In this document: positions 30,301 through 42,300 of the stretch, in pieces
Numbering within the stretch: position 1 is the first letter of the stretch
How the letters are laid out: every line of letters starts with the position of its first letter
NCBI GenBank assembly: GCA_022447545.1
Contig: JAKVBI010000021.1
Coordinates: forward strand, 62,001-126,000
Direction of reading: 5' to 3'
Length of the DNA stretch: 64,000 nt
Source: Myxococcota bacterium
GTDB lineage: Bacteria > Myxococcota_A > UBA9160 > SMWR01
Notes under the pieces: generated by a model
Databases searched by the model: none
Told to the model about the DNA's origin: nothing
What the model saw: the letters and a program-made list of their open reading frames with translations, nothing else
Position numbers and translations under genes: made by a program

Positions 30301-33300
30301 CTGGAAATGTGAGTTCCAGGACAGATTCAAACGGAAATCGGACTCGTATCTATCGAAACGAGAATGACGAAACCATTCTTGAGATCGACCCGTTGGGTTT
30401 CGCAACGAGTTACACCTATGACCTGGTTGGAAACACCAAAACCAGAACTCGGCACGCAGTGGCCGTCGTCGGAGACCCGGACCCCGACATCCCGATGGGT
30501 TCTCTCGTTTCGGATCCCAGGGATCAAACACAGAGTTTTTCTCACGATGAACTGAATCGTCTTCAGAAAGCAACGGATCCCCTGGGCGGCGAGCGAAGAT
30601 ACGAATATGACGCAATCGGAAACGTCCTATCCGATACCGATGAAAATGGACACCAAACCACCTACGTATACGACAAAAAGAACCAACTGATAAAAACAAC
30701 CAGTCCTTTGGGTAACGAGCTTGCTTCGGCCGCCGATCCTGAAGCCCAACAGGCGATCCTCGATGCATACACCCGATGTTATCAATACGATGCAATCGGT
30801 CACGTCACGCAGATGATCGATGAAAACGATCACGTAACCACCTACACCCGTCGTTTTGATGACAAAATTCTGACCCGAACGGATGCCCTCGGAAACGCAC
30901 GGGCCGCTGAGCCAGGTCTCACTGCGGAAGAAATCGCGAAGGTGCTAGCGGAGCACACGAAGTCCTACACCTACGACGCTGTCGGAAACCTATTGACAGA
31001 AACCGACGAGGAAGGACGCGTTACCACGTTCGCGTACGACGAAAAGAATCAAGAGATTTCGGTCACGGAAAATTCCGGAAGAGTTCGTTCGTTCACCTAC
31101 GATTCAGTCGGGAACATGACGACCGACGAAGATTCGGACGGTGTTGACAACACCTACTCGTACGATGAGCGAAATTTGCTCATCTCACGACAAGACTCAA
31201 TTTCCGGTTCGTCACCTACGCGGTTGGCCTACGACCACGAAGGCAATCTACTGAGCGAAACCAACGAACGGGGAGGAAAGGTATCGTTCACCTACGACGC
31301 AAACAATCGTGTTCGGTCGAAGACTCACCCCGTTGGCAACGCGCTAGTGGAGTCCGATGATGCCCTGTATCGGCAGGATCGAAAAAATCTCGGATACGTA
31401 GATGCGGGGGGAAATGGAAAACGCATTGCCGATCTCACGGAAACCGAAAAGACGGAACTCCTCGAACTCCACACCGAGCACTACACCTATGATGCCTTCG
31501 GGAATCGAACCTCCATTATCGATTCCAAAGACAGTGTCAAAACCCTTGGGTATGACTTGCTCAATCGCCAAGTGTTCGAGATTGATGCGATCGGAAACGC
31601 CCTTGCCTCTGCGGCTGCATCTCCTGAAGAACAAGAAACGATTCTAGACCAGAACAAAAGAACATTTCGTTATGACAATGTCGGAAATCCGATTGAACAA
31701 ACCCACGAACTAGGAACCACATTCAGAATCCAATACGACGCGAACGATCGAGTCATTTCTGAATTCACACAGCGAGGTGATCTCAAGGAATACGAATATG
31801 ACCGCGTTGGAAACGAGATTCTACGAAGACAGTATACCGGTCGATACGCGCTCCAAGCCGGCGGAAGCATTCCCATCCCCGGGATCGGTGCGCTGAGCGA
31901 AGACACTGTTTACGCCTTCGATGAAAACGATCGATTGGTTTCCACGACGGATCCGAATGGCATCAAGACGGTTTTCGAATACGACAATTCAGGGATTCCG
32001 ACGAAGCGAATAGAGGGCGTCGTGGAGACTGGGCCCGGCGAGCGAAGCTCATCGTCCAGCTCGTTGGTTCGGACCTCCACCAAAATTTATAAAAATGGGA
32101 AACTGCATCAGGTTTGGGACGCAGCGAATGTGGTGACCGAATTCGAATACGGGAGCGAACCACCGAACGAAAACAATGTAATAACCCGCAGAGAAGGCCT
32201 GACCGGCGTGATTATCACCGAAGCCGACTCTACGAAATTGACCCACCCGGGAGGGGGAAGACCGATTGAGGAGGGTATGGCTGTCACGGGTGACGGGATC
32301 TCCGGTGGAACAACGGTTGCTGAGGTCGTGAACGGCACAGTCTTTAAGTTGTCTTCGGATCAAGACATGCAGGACATCGCGAATTTGTTGGCGGATGGCA
32401 ACGTCGTGAAACTGACGTTGTCGAACAGGGCCTCGGAGCGCAGGTTTACTTACACCTACGATGATTCGGGACGCGTTGTAACGGAAACCGATGCGGTTGG
32501 AAACGCGCTCGCCGAGTCGGATGATCCCATCTACGTGAACATGCGAAAGGATTTGGGATTCACTGAAGCCAACGGAGATGGAAAAACAGTGGCTGGTGGA
32601 AACCTATCAGGCCCTGAGAAAGACAAACTCCGCGATCATTACACCACGGCTTATACCTACTATAAATCTACGAAACTTGTATCCACGCGAACCCGTTCGC
32701 CCAATACCGTGCTCGAGCGCGTAGATGAGTTTCTATATGACACGGAAGGCAATCTAATTCAGCAGATAAATGGTGAAGGAGATGTGATTCGTTTTCTCGA
32801 GCACAACGATCAAGGTGTGCCCGGAATAACGGTTTCAGGACTCTCCGCCGTAGGTGGCGCGGTAGGAGGACGCTACGTAAATGTCGATCTCACCGATCCG
32901 AGCTATCGAGAGAACTATCGAGTGGAGGAAACTGAATGGATAGGGGTGGCCAAGGTCAAGGAAACCGATGGGGTCGGGACTGAAACACGTCATGAATACA
33001 CCGGAGATCTAAAGGTTAAAACGGTCGTTACTTCGAAGGACAAGTTGAAGGAACGGCACACGCTCTTTCACCGTGACGAAGACACCGACTTGTCTGGGGA
33101 GACCAGTTCCCTTGGATGGGCGCGCGCATTCTCGAACGATGTGAAGCATCAAACATGGCGGTCTGAAAACAATTACTACGTATCCGCCCCCGATCCAGCC
33201 TCGGTTTCATTGAAACTGCCCCCCGACTATTCATCGATTGGAGTGTCGGATGATGTTCAGTACCAGGTGTCTAAGATCCTCAAGGATCACACCGAATCCT

Positions 33301-36300
33301 GGATCAACGAAGACGACGGGAACCGATCGACGATAACCGGCAGAAATGGGTCGATCACCAAAAACACATTCAAGAACAGTTTACTGATAGAGAATATCGT
33401 CGATGAACAGGGTACGCATGGTGGAATCAAGACGATCAACACACGGAATGCGTACGGAGAAGTAACAAGAACAGCGACATCGTTTAACCCGTTGAATGGG
33501 GGCGCGCCGCAGGATCTCAGGGAGACGAAGTATGTATATGATTCTCTGGGGAGAAAGACGCTGATCACCGATCCCGATGGCTTCAGTACGAGGATTGAGT
33601 ACGACGAATACGGCAATGAAACGAGTATCGAGAATGGCCTCTATCTGGTTGAGGCAGGCGCCGCGACCTACGATTCCACTAAAAGCGCCAATGCGACAGC
33701 GCGGAAGACACTTTACGAATACGATGCCAACAACCGCCTCGTTACAGTGACGGATCCGTCCAATAATGTGATTTTGCTTACATATGATGCTCGTGGAAAC
33801 CGAACCTCGAGGACGATCGGGGTTTCTGGTCGACCCGGCTACATTTCGAACGACCCCGCTCACCGATCGGCGATCCATTATACGTACGACCTTGCTGATC
33901 GTGAAATTGAGGTCTCGACCGATACTGGCGCGAGAACGCGCAAGACCTACGACGCATTTGGAAATGTAACTACAGTTGAAACACTGCAGAGCGTCGGTGA
34001 TGCCCTTGATTTGTCGGGCGAACCGATTGAGCAGATTTGGAGCATCGAAAGATACACCTACGATCTATGTGGCCGAGAAAAATCCATCACTGATGCCCTG
34101 GGTACCATAACCGAATACGAGTACGACCTTATGGGTAACCGGATATCAACGACGATCAAGGACGACCAGAATGTGACCCTGCGGAGTTCTAGCGTCCAAT
34201 ATAACGAGGACAACCAGATCATCGTTGAAGTCGACGCTCTTGGGAACGAAACTCATTTCGAGCGCGATCGCGTGGGGAACAAAACGGTTCAAACCGATGC
34301 TAATGGGAACAAGACCTATTTTTATTATGATGGTCTAAACCAGCTGGTAGCTACCGTTGATCCCGAATCCTATCTGACCGAACAAACGTTTGATCCGATG
34401 GGTAACGTCCTTACCACTACGCTGTATATGCAGAAAGTTTCAATTCCAGCGGATGGAGCGCGTCCGGTACCAGGTGGATCGAATCCTTACGAAACAGAGA
34501 CGACGACCTACAACGGGTCGGGAAAGAAAACCTCTGTGGTTTCAGCCGATCGTACGAGGGTCACGTACACATACGATTCCACGGGAAAACTTCTGAGTCA
34601 AACCACAAACATCGACGATGTGACTTCGCAAACACACACCCGGGATACGAGCGAAAGAACAATTCGCTGGGACTACGACTCGAGTGGACGCCTTGTGAGA
34701 TTCCACAAGTTGGACGGGTCGAAAGAGGAATATACGTACGACGCGGCAAACAATAAGCTCACGCAGACGGTATACGACAACGTTGCCTCCCCCGATACCT
34801 CTAGCTGGACGACGACATATTCCTATGATGCGGACAATCGCCCGACAGGCCAGACCGACGGACCCACCGCCTCCGGTCGTGTTCAGACTATTGAGTATGA
34901 CAGGGCTGGAAACGTAATTTTCAAGACTGACTATGGCCAGGCGACCGGGACGACCTACACCTACGACCTTGCCAATCAGGAACTCAGCGTCGAGAACCCA
35001 CTAGGTCAAAAGGTTTTATATGCCTACGATGCTTTCGGGAATATAACTAAGGTCACCGACGCTAAGGGAAACGTAACAGATTTCACTTACGACGATCTTG
35101 ATCGTGAGACCCAAACCCAATCTCCATCGGTACAGACCTATGTTGTCCCGACGACGGTCAAAGCGAAGTGCAACACCGTAGCGGATAATCCACTCGTATC
35201 CGTTGTTGTGGGTGGAGAAGAGATCGAATTGGGTATGCGTGTGACCGGTGGCGGGATCGCCGACTCATCCGACGTGACGGTTTTAAGCATCGACACCAAC
35301 AGCGTGGGTGCCGTTGAAATCGGATTGTCCGTGGCTCCGGTGACGACCGATAACGATGTGAATTTCATCTTCTCCGCGGTCGGTTTCAAGACTCATCGCC
35401 CGACTTTAAAACGCTACTACGATAATGTCGGGAACGAGAAAACGATTGAATCTCCCAACGGAGTGAATACCGCGAACGACTCGAGCGACTTCAGAGAGAC
35501 ACGCTGGTATGACGGGAATGGACGGGTAAAAGCGGAGTTGAATGGAGATCGCGCGCTGCGTCATTTCACTTACGACGCCAAGGGTCAATTGGTCAACGAG
35601 AAACTCTTCGCTGATTTCATCCCCGTTTCTGGGACGCCGTCGCCACACGATAGGCCCAACCCACCGGACCCGGTAGATGCGCAAAACTATTCAGAAAAAG
35701 TTGGCTTATGGGATTCTTCGGGAAACCTGGTTTCATTGACCTATTCCCAGATTGAAGTGACGGAGCTCTCCTATACAAGCGGATCGGATCCTATCGGTAC
35801 CCCAAGGTTCGAATCTCCCAGGGAGGAATGGAAATACGACGCGTGGGGAAAACTCGTAACATCTGTAGACCGAAACGGGGAAGAGGAACTCACGTATTTC
35901 GACGTGATGGGCCGGCCAATCATGACCGTGGATGAAGGCGGATATGTGGTCGAGTCGAAATATGATGGGCTGGATAATGTGGTTGAGCAAATAAAGTATG
36001 AGGGTCGGACTTCAGGCGCACAGCCTTCCAACCTCCCGGACACTTCTCTTCTGGGAAACGCTTACCGCGTGGAACTTCAATACGACGCGAACAACCGCAA
36101 GATCTCGGAGACCTCCCCAAAAGTGGGGACCAAGGGTACGCCGACTCGTGTCGAAACAAAATACTTCTACGACGATCGCGGCAACATGACGCAGAAGACT
36201 GTCGGCTCAGCAGGTTCGCCGGCATCGCATGAATACTACTGTTATGACGACGCGAATCAGCGGGTCGCCGTGGTCACGAATAACCGCGTTCTCAACGAGA

Positions 36301-39300
36301 CCCAGTACGATAACAACGGAAATGTAACGAAACGAATACGCTACTTCGAAACAATTCCCGACAGCTATGACCTCGAGAGCTCCCGGATGGCGAATTCTCT
36401 GACCTTGGACGAGTTGTTTTCCCGAATTAGCGAGGATCCCGACAACGACCAACAGACCACCTACGAATGGAACGCGGTGGACCGGAGGACGAAAGAAACT
36501 GTTCACATGGTCGTGGCCGGATCGAACGCGGATATTGTCACGGAATTCGACTATGACCCGAACGGAAACCAGACCCGAAAGTGCGTGGATCCCTCCGGTC
36601 TTAATGAAGAGACGAAGTCCGCGTTCAACGCCGCGAACGAGCGCACGCTAGTCATATCCCCCAATAACGCTCACTCCTTCATCCAATACAACACGAGAGG
36701 GCAAGACGTCCTTGCCTGGACCAGTGGTTCGCCATACGCCAATGCACCACTCGCAGCGGATGTCGAAGTGTCTGTGAATGCGGGTGCTGATTCGATATTG
36801 ACAATTTCATGGGATTATCCAGGAGAGGGCGTGAGTTCCTGGGTTGTCTGGGACGTAGAGAGCCGCCCGATCTCTGGAAGCGCGGCGCCCAGCGTTCTTC
36901 CAAGCACAACCACGAGTGGTGGTTACGAATTTTCCACGGGCGCAGCAACAGGAGACACCGTTCGTCATTCAGTGAGTCTTCCGGGGGTTACCTCGGGTGA
37001 TGTCTACTTCCGTGTGATGACGATGGACACCGGTGGAAATCTCGCTTGGACTGTCGAAAGAAAGTTTACGCTTCCAACAACGGTCCGAAGCGTGGAGAGC
37101 AGCGAGAACGCTGGAGACTACACGTTGACTGTAGAGTTTACGGGCGTGGTGCAATCTCCGGCACTGAAGTGTGCTGCTCATCCCAACCTTGAATCCAATT
37201 TCAATTATTCTCAAAACAATGGCACATGGCATACCACGATTAACAGCACGCAAATAGCTGCGGCGGGCATTTCAGATCTTTCGAATCAAGACTTTCACTT
37301 CGAATACCGGGACGACGCGGGCGTCACGGCGTTTACGACGGCAGCAAAGAAATTGTTTGAGGCTCCTGGTAATCATCGGGAATTCGGAAACGACGGATGG
37401 GTCGCTTGGCCGATTCCCACAACTGATGGGCTTGGTCCCGTAGGCACAGATCAGTTGTTGATTTTCGATGGAATGGCGATTACCGACTCTGCTCGCCTCG
37501 ACGTTGACGAACTCAGCACACAGTTGAAATTCGATCCACAGATCTCGAGTGCCGGGGTGATTAAGCCCTACGAGGTTTTCTATGGAGAGCGTCTGTCAGG
37601 TCGCCAAACGGTAGAGGTCTCTTTCGAAGGACAACAATTTGCTGATGTTGGTCAAGGCGTATGGGTTGAGGACTCAGATTTTGGTATCTCTGCGAAAATA
37701 AACGCGACCCTAAGTAATCTCCTATTGGATTTTGTGGACAACGGTTCTGTCGGACTCGACTACCGCGAGAAGGGTGGTGTCACCGTCACCCCGACGATTG
37801 TCCTCACCCGCGAGAGCAATGTCGTTTTCACGACAATTGATTCCCTGCTGGAAAACACCGAATACGAGATTAAGTTCTCCTACTTCGACGAATCCAACCA
37901 ACAGCTACTTGGAGGAAATGAAAGTTGGATTGCATTCCGGACCCCAGACGACGACGAGTTTGAACCCTCGGCTGTTTCGGTGGAAGAAACCCGAACCAGC
38001 CCTGTAGGGAACCAGAAAGTCTTCGAGGTCAATGTTTCTACTCATGAAGTGACGGCCTCGTTTCACCACGAAAGTGAAATCAACTACTCATGGGAGGGGG
38101 CCACTTCACAGAATGGCACAGCGGTAGAACCACAGGGTGTTGTGACGATCTCGAGTGTTCCCAATAGTTCAACGGGGCAACCCGATACGCTCCTTACGAC
38201 CTTCGAGGCAGAGCTCACTTCCGATCAGAAAACGGCTGTTGGTTCTGGCGCTGTCATGCTCGAGTATTACCCGACGTTCGAGGGGCCCGGTTCCACCGAA
38301 ACGTTGCAAATGGTAGGACCTTCATCAGATGAAAATACATGGACGAAGGGCGTCGATCTCGCTTATGGAACTGAATACCAAGTAAAGGTCTCTTATGAGA
38401 ACGCATCTTCCGCCGGCGAAGATGAGAACGAATCTTTCGTCGGCGAAAACGAGTGGAAGGTATTCGCAACCCCCAATTACTCTTTACAGGTGAGTAGCAA
38501 CCAAACAATCGAAACGACCGTTAACGTCACATTGACGGAGTATGAAGACTCCGATGTTTCTGGAAGCGACGGTGTTGTTTTCGCCTACCGGAAAGCGAAC
38601 AGTGCCGAAGGCTTCGTGCATTTGCCTATGGAAGCTGCGACCACCACGCAGGTCGATCTCGACCCAGATAGCGCTTACGACGTCAAGTTCTACTACACCA
38701 ATACCAGCGGAAAGGAGGTCATTCTCGAGTGGCGGAGGATCGCAATTCTCGATGTACCGAATCGCTCTGTAGAAGAAGTCTTGGCGGAGCCAAGGGTTGA
38801 GGTGCAAGCGGCGGTGGCCTACCAGGGAAATTCTCTGACCGTCAACGCTCGCGAAAACGGCGGTCGCATCGAATCGTCACTCGCGAGTCAACCTTTGTTT
38901 ACCGCATCCTGCAACACCACTGACCAAAGCAACACTGTGAGTTTTGCTGCGATTCAACCAGATATCAGGGCCGGGTTGGTTGTCCAAGGCAATGGGATTC
39001 CTACGGGCGCTTGGGTTACATCTGTTGGCAACTCGGTCGTGGTCAGTTGCACCCCAGTAGAGGGCGCTGCGAACAGTTACACCCTGGATTCTTCAGGAAA
39101 TGGAATAGAGCCAGGGATGTTTGTCGAGGGCGAAGGCATTGCTCAGGGGACAACCGTTGCCAGCAGGACCCTAGGTGCCGGGCCGGAGGATTTTGGTTCG
39201 GTTGTGTTGTCACAATCTGTGATTGGTAACCCGCAAAATGTCGAATTGGCGTTTTACCGAAATGAATTTACATTGTCTGAATCGGCGACTCTGAGCCAAA

Positions 39301-42300
39301 GTTCAGATTTAACGTTTACCCCGATTGATCTGAATGTGCAGGAGGGCACATACGTCGGCCCTATCGAAGCGGGTCAATTCACTATCAATTCGGGTATCGC
39401 TTCAGGCGTCTGGCAGCTTCAAGTTACTGACGGCGAGTCTGGCGAGTCTTCAGTAGACAGCGCCAACGTTTCTAGTACCTATTACACGAGAACTGAATAC
39501 GACAAGCTTGGGCATAAGATCGCAACCAACGAAGGAACGGGCTTGTGGCGCCGCTATGGTGTCGATGCGATGGGTAATGCTGTCGTGATCAAAAATTTCG
39601 GAACCGAAGACGCGGAAAATAATGGTCTTCCGAGTAACGACAGGTACAAGTCCTACGACAAGCGCGGCAATGTCACAGCTGATTGGGGACCAAGCGTTGA
39701 TGCAAGTTTCAACATACAAGATGTATTGATTGTTTCGGGATCAAGTAAGGTAACTCGTGATTTGATTGGAAGTGAGATCACAGTTGGGATGAAGGTTACC
39801 GGAGATGGTATCCAACCCGATACAAGGGTTTCTTGGGTTCCGAATTCCATTACCAAAAATTGTACCATTGTTAAAGACTCTACTACGGTGACTTGTGATT
39901 CTGATTTAACCAACATCATCCAGCCGGGTTGGTATGTAAGGGGTTCGGGTTTTTCATCGGGTTCGGTGGTTCTTTCCGTGAGCTCTGGTTCGATTACGTT
40001 GAAAGATCCTGCCGAAGTGAGTGGGTCTGTCGATCTATGGTTTTCGCCCGATTACTTTCATTTGTCTACAACTCCAACAAAAACTGGGAGTTCGGATCTG
40101 ACGTTCAAGACCTTGGCCACGCGTGCAGTCACACGGAAAACCTGGGACTACGCTGGCAATCTGCTGACGGAGAAAGACCCTGGATCCTCGGTCGAGACGA
40201 AATATGAATACGATGGGATTGGAAACATCACGCGAGAATTTTACGGCGACGGCGGGATCCATGTAGGGGGTGGCGTGATTGAGACGATCCGAAAACTCGC
40301 CTATGACGTTTTCGGAAACCTCGTCAGTGAAATCGACGAAAACGGGAACGAACAAATAAGCAAATACGGCGATCCCGACGACAGTGACCCCACTAAACGG
40401 GGGCGTTTGGTCAGTCATTATGTAAATGGGCTGAAAGACGAAGAGATAGAGCACACCTACGATGCATTCGGGCGCTGCAAGATGACCACCGACGGGCGCG
40501 ACTACTCCGTGACACGAACATGGGATCAACGCGATCGCATGACTGCGTTTACGGATGCCATGGGGAACGCACTGGCGTCGAACGACTCATCCGATTACCA
40601 GGACCTGCGGGTCAAAAAGAATTACCCGCGAAATGTCGCGAATTTGACCACCGATCAGAAAACCGAACTCCGCGATCTCTACACCACCTACTACGTCTAC
40701 GACAAGATGGACCGGCAGACCTGGACAAAGGATGCGAATGGGAATTTTTTCGGAAGGGCCTACAACAGTATCGGCCAGGCTACGAACGAATACAGTTTTC
40801 GCGAGTGGAGCGAATTTGAAAAGAAATGGGATGCACCGAGTTCGTTCGATGAGGCGAGAGATAAGGTACTAGCCGGGACTGTAAACTCGAATTCTCGCCT
40901 CGCCGTTGGACTGGTCAACGAACAAAAGCAATACGATCTATTCAACAATGTAGTCATGGAGATTGACGCAGAAGGAAGACAGACCTCGTTCGGCTATGGT
41001 CCTTTTGGTCGATTGATCTCGAAAACGGCGCCGGATCAGACGGTAACGACCTATGTCTACGATCGCTTCGGTAACCAGATCCAGCAGACGAGCAACAAGA
41101 GAGTCCGCGGGGGCGCGTATTGGTATCATTCTTGGAATTGGGATTTGGACAAACAGTTCATTACCCGCACGTACGATAACGCGGGCCGGCTGATTCGAGT
41201 GCAAGATACGGCGGTTGAAGTCGGCGGCGATTCAGGCAACATCGCCACGTATTACGGCTGGGGTCAAGATCGTGCTTCCTTAATTCTAGGTGTCGATGCA
41301 TTTCTAGATATGAAAGGGCTCGATACCACTTACACCTACGACGCTGCTGGGCGCCGCACGAGTGAAATCGCGACGACCACAATCTCAGGGAGCTCTAATG
41401 GGCGACCTTTTGATCACGTGGATATGACTTATGAGTATTGGGGAAATGGATGGTTGAAGGGGTGGGTAGAGAATTCTCATGTGGGTCGGGGAAGGGTTGG
41501 CTTCTACCTCCGGGAGGAGGACGGCAGCTTTGTTGAATTCGTCTACGACTCCGACCGCGGTCTCTGGGTCAGTACCGATGGTGAGGGGGCCTACCCGACC
41601 GTCACTGAAATAAGCAATTCAACAAGGCAGTGGTATGAGCGCTACGAGGTCACCCGGGAAGATGGAAGCCGTCTGTTCTTCGATTTCGCCGGCAACCCCC
41701 TGAGGATCGTGTATCCAAACGGCTACACCGTCAATTTGGGATTCTGGAGCAACCAAAACTTGCGACTCATTCGCTTGGACGGCGCTCGGGTGGTAGCCAC
41801 CGAAAGCATGGGTCTCAATTACGAATATGATCGTGTTGGGAACAAAATCGAAATCATCGGAACGGGAACCGACCACACCTATACGTACGACGCAGCGAAT
41901 CGTATTGCGACATTCAGAGACGGCAACGCAAGAGATACACTTTACCAATACGACAATTCGGGAAATCGAATCTTTACAGTATTTCCTCAGGGTGATAGCG
42001 GTAATGACAGACATAACTATGAGTATGACGCGAACAACCGCATAACGCACTCGGGTGAGGGGGCGTCGAAATACTGGGAATACGACAATGTGGGAAATGT
42101 TTTGGAGCTTAGAGAGGGAAATGACACCACGAATAAAACCTACGATACCAACTATATGGAACTTGTGAGCGTAAAAGCAAAGGGGGGGACCGGCTACTGG
42201 AACACGAGGAACTGGACCTATACGGACGCTACCCTAGCGGGGAGAATTACGAAGACAATTGCAAGGGAAACTGAGGGTTGGAACGTAAAGGAATACACTT

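Noticed and set aside
18150-31634. Long minus-strand reading frames opposite giant gene 1 (for example 21489-22880, 22881-24314, 25929-27395)
   Set aside because: They are mirror images of the YD codon pattern, which avoids stops on the opposite strand. They are repetitive, have no family resemblance and no ribosome-binding sites.
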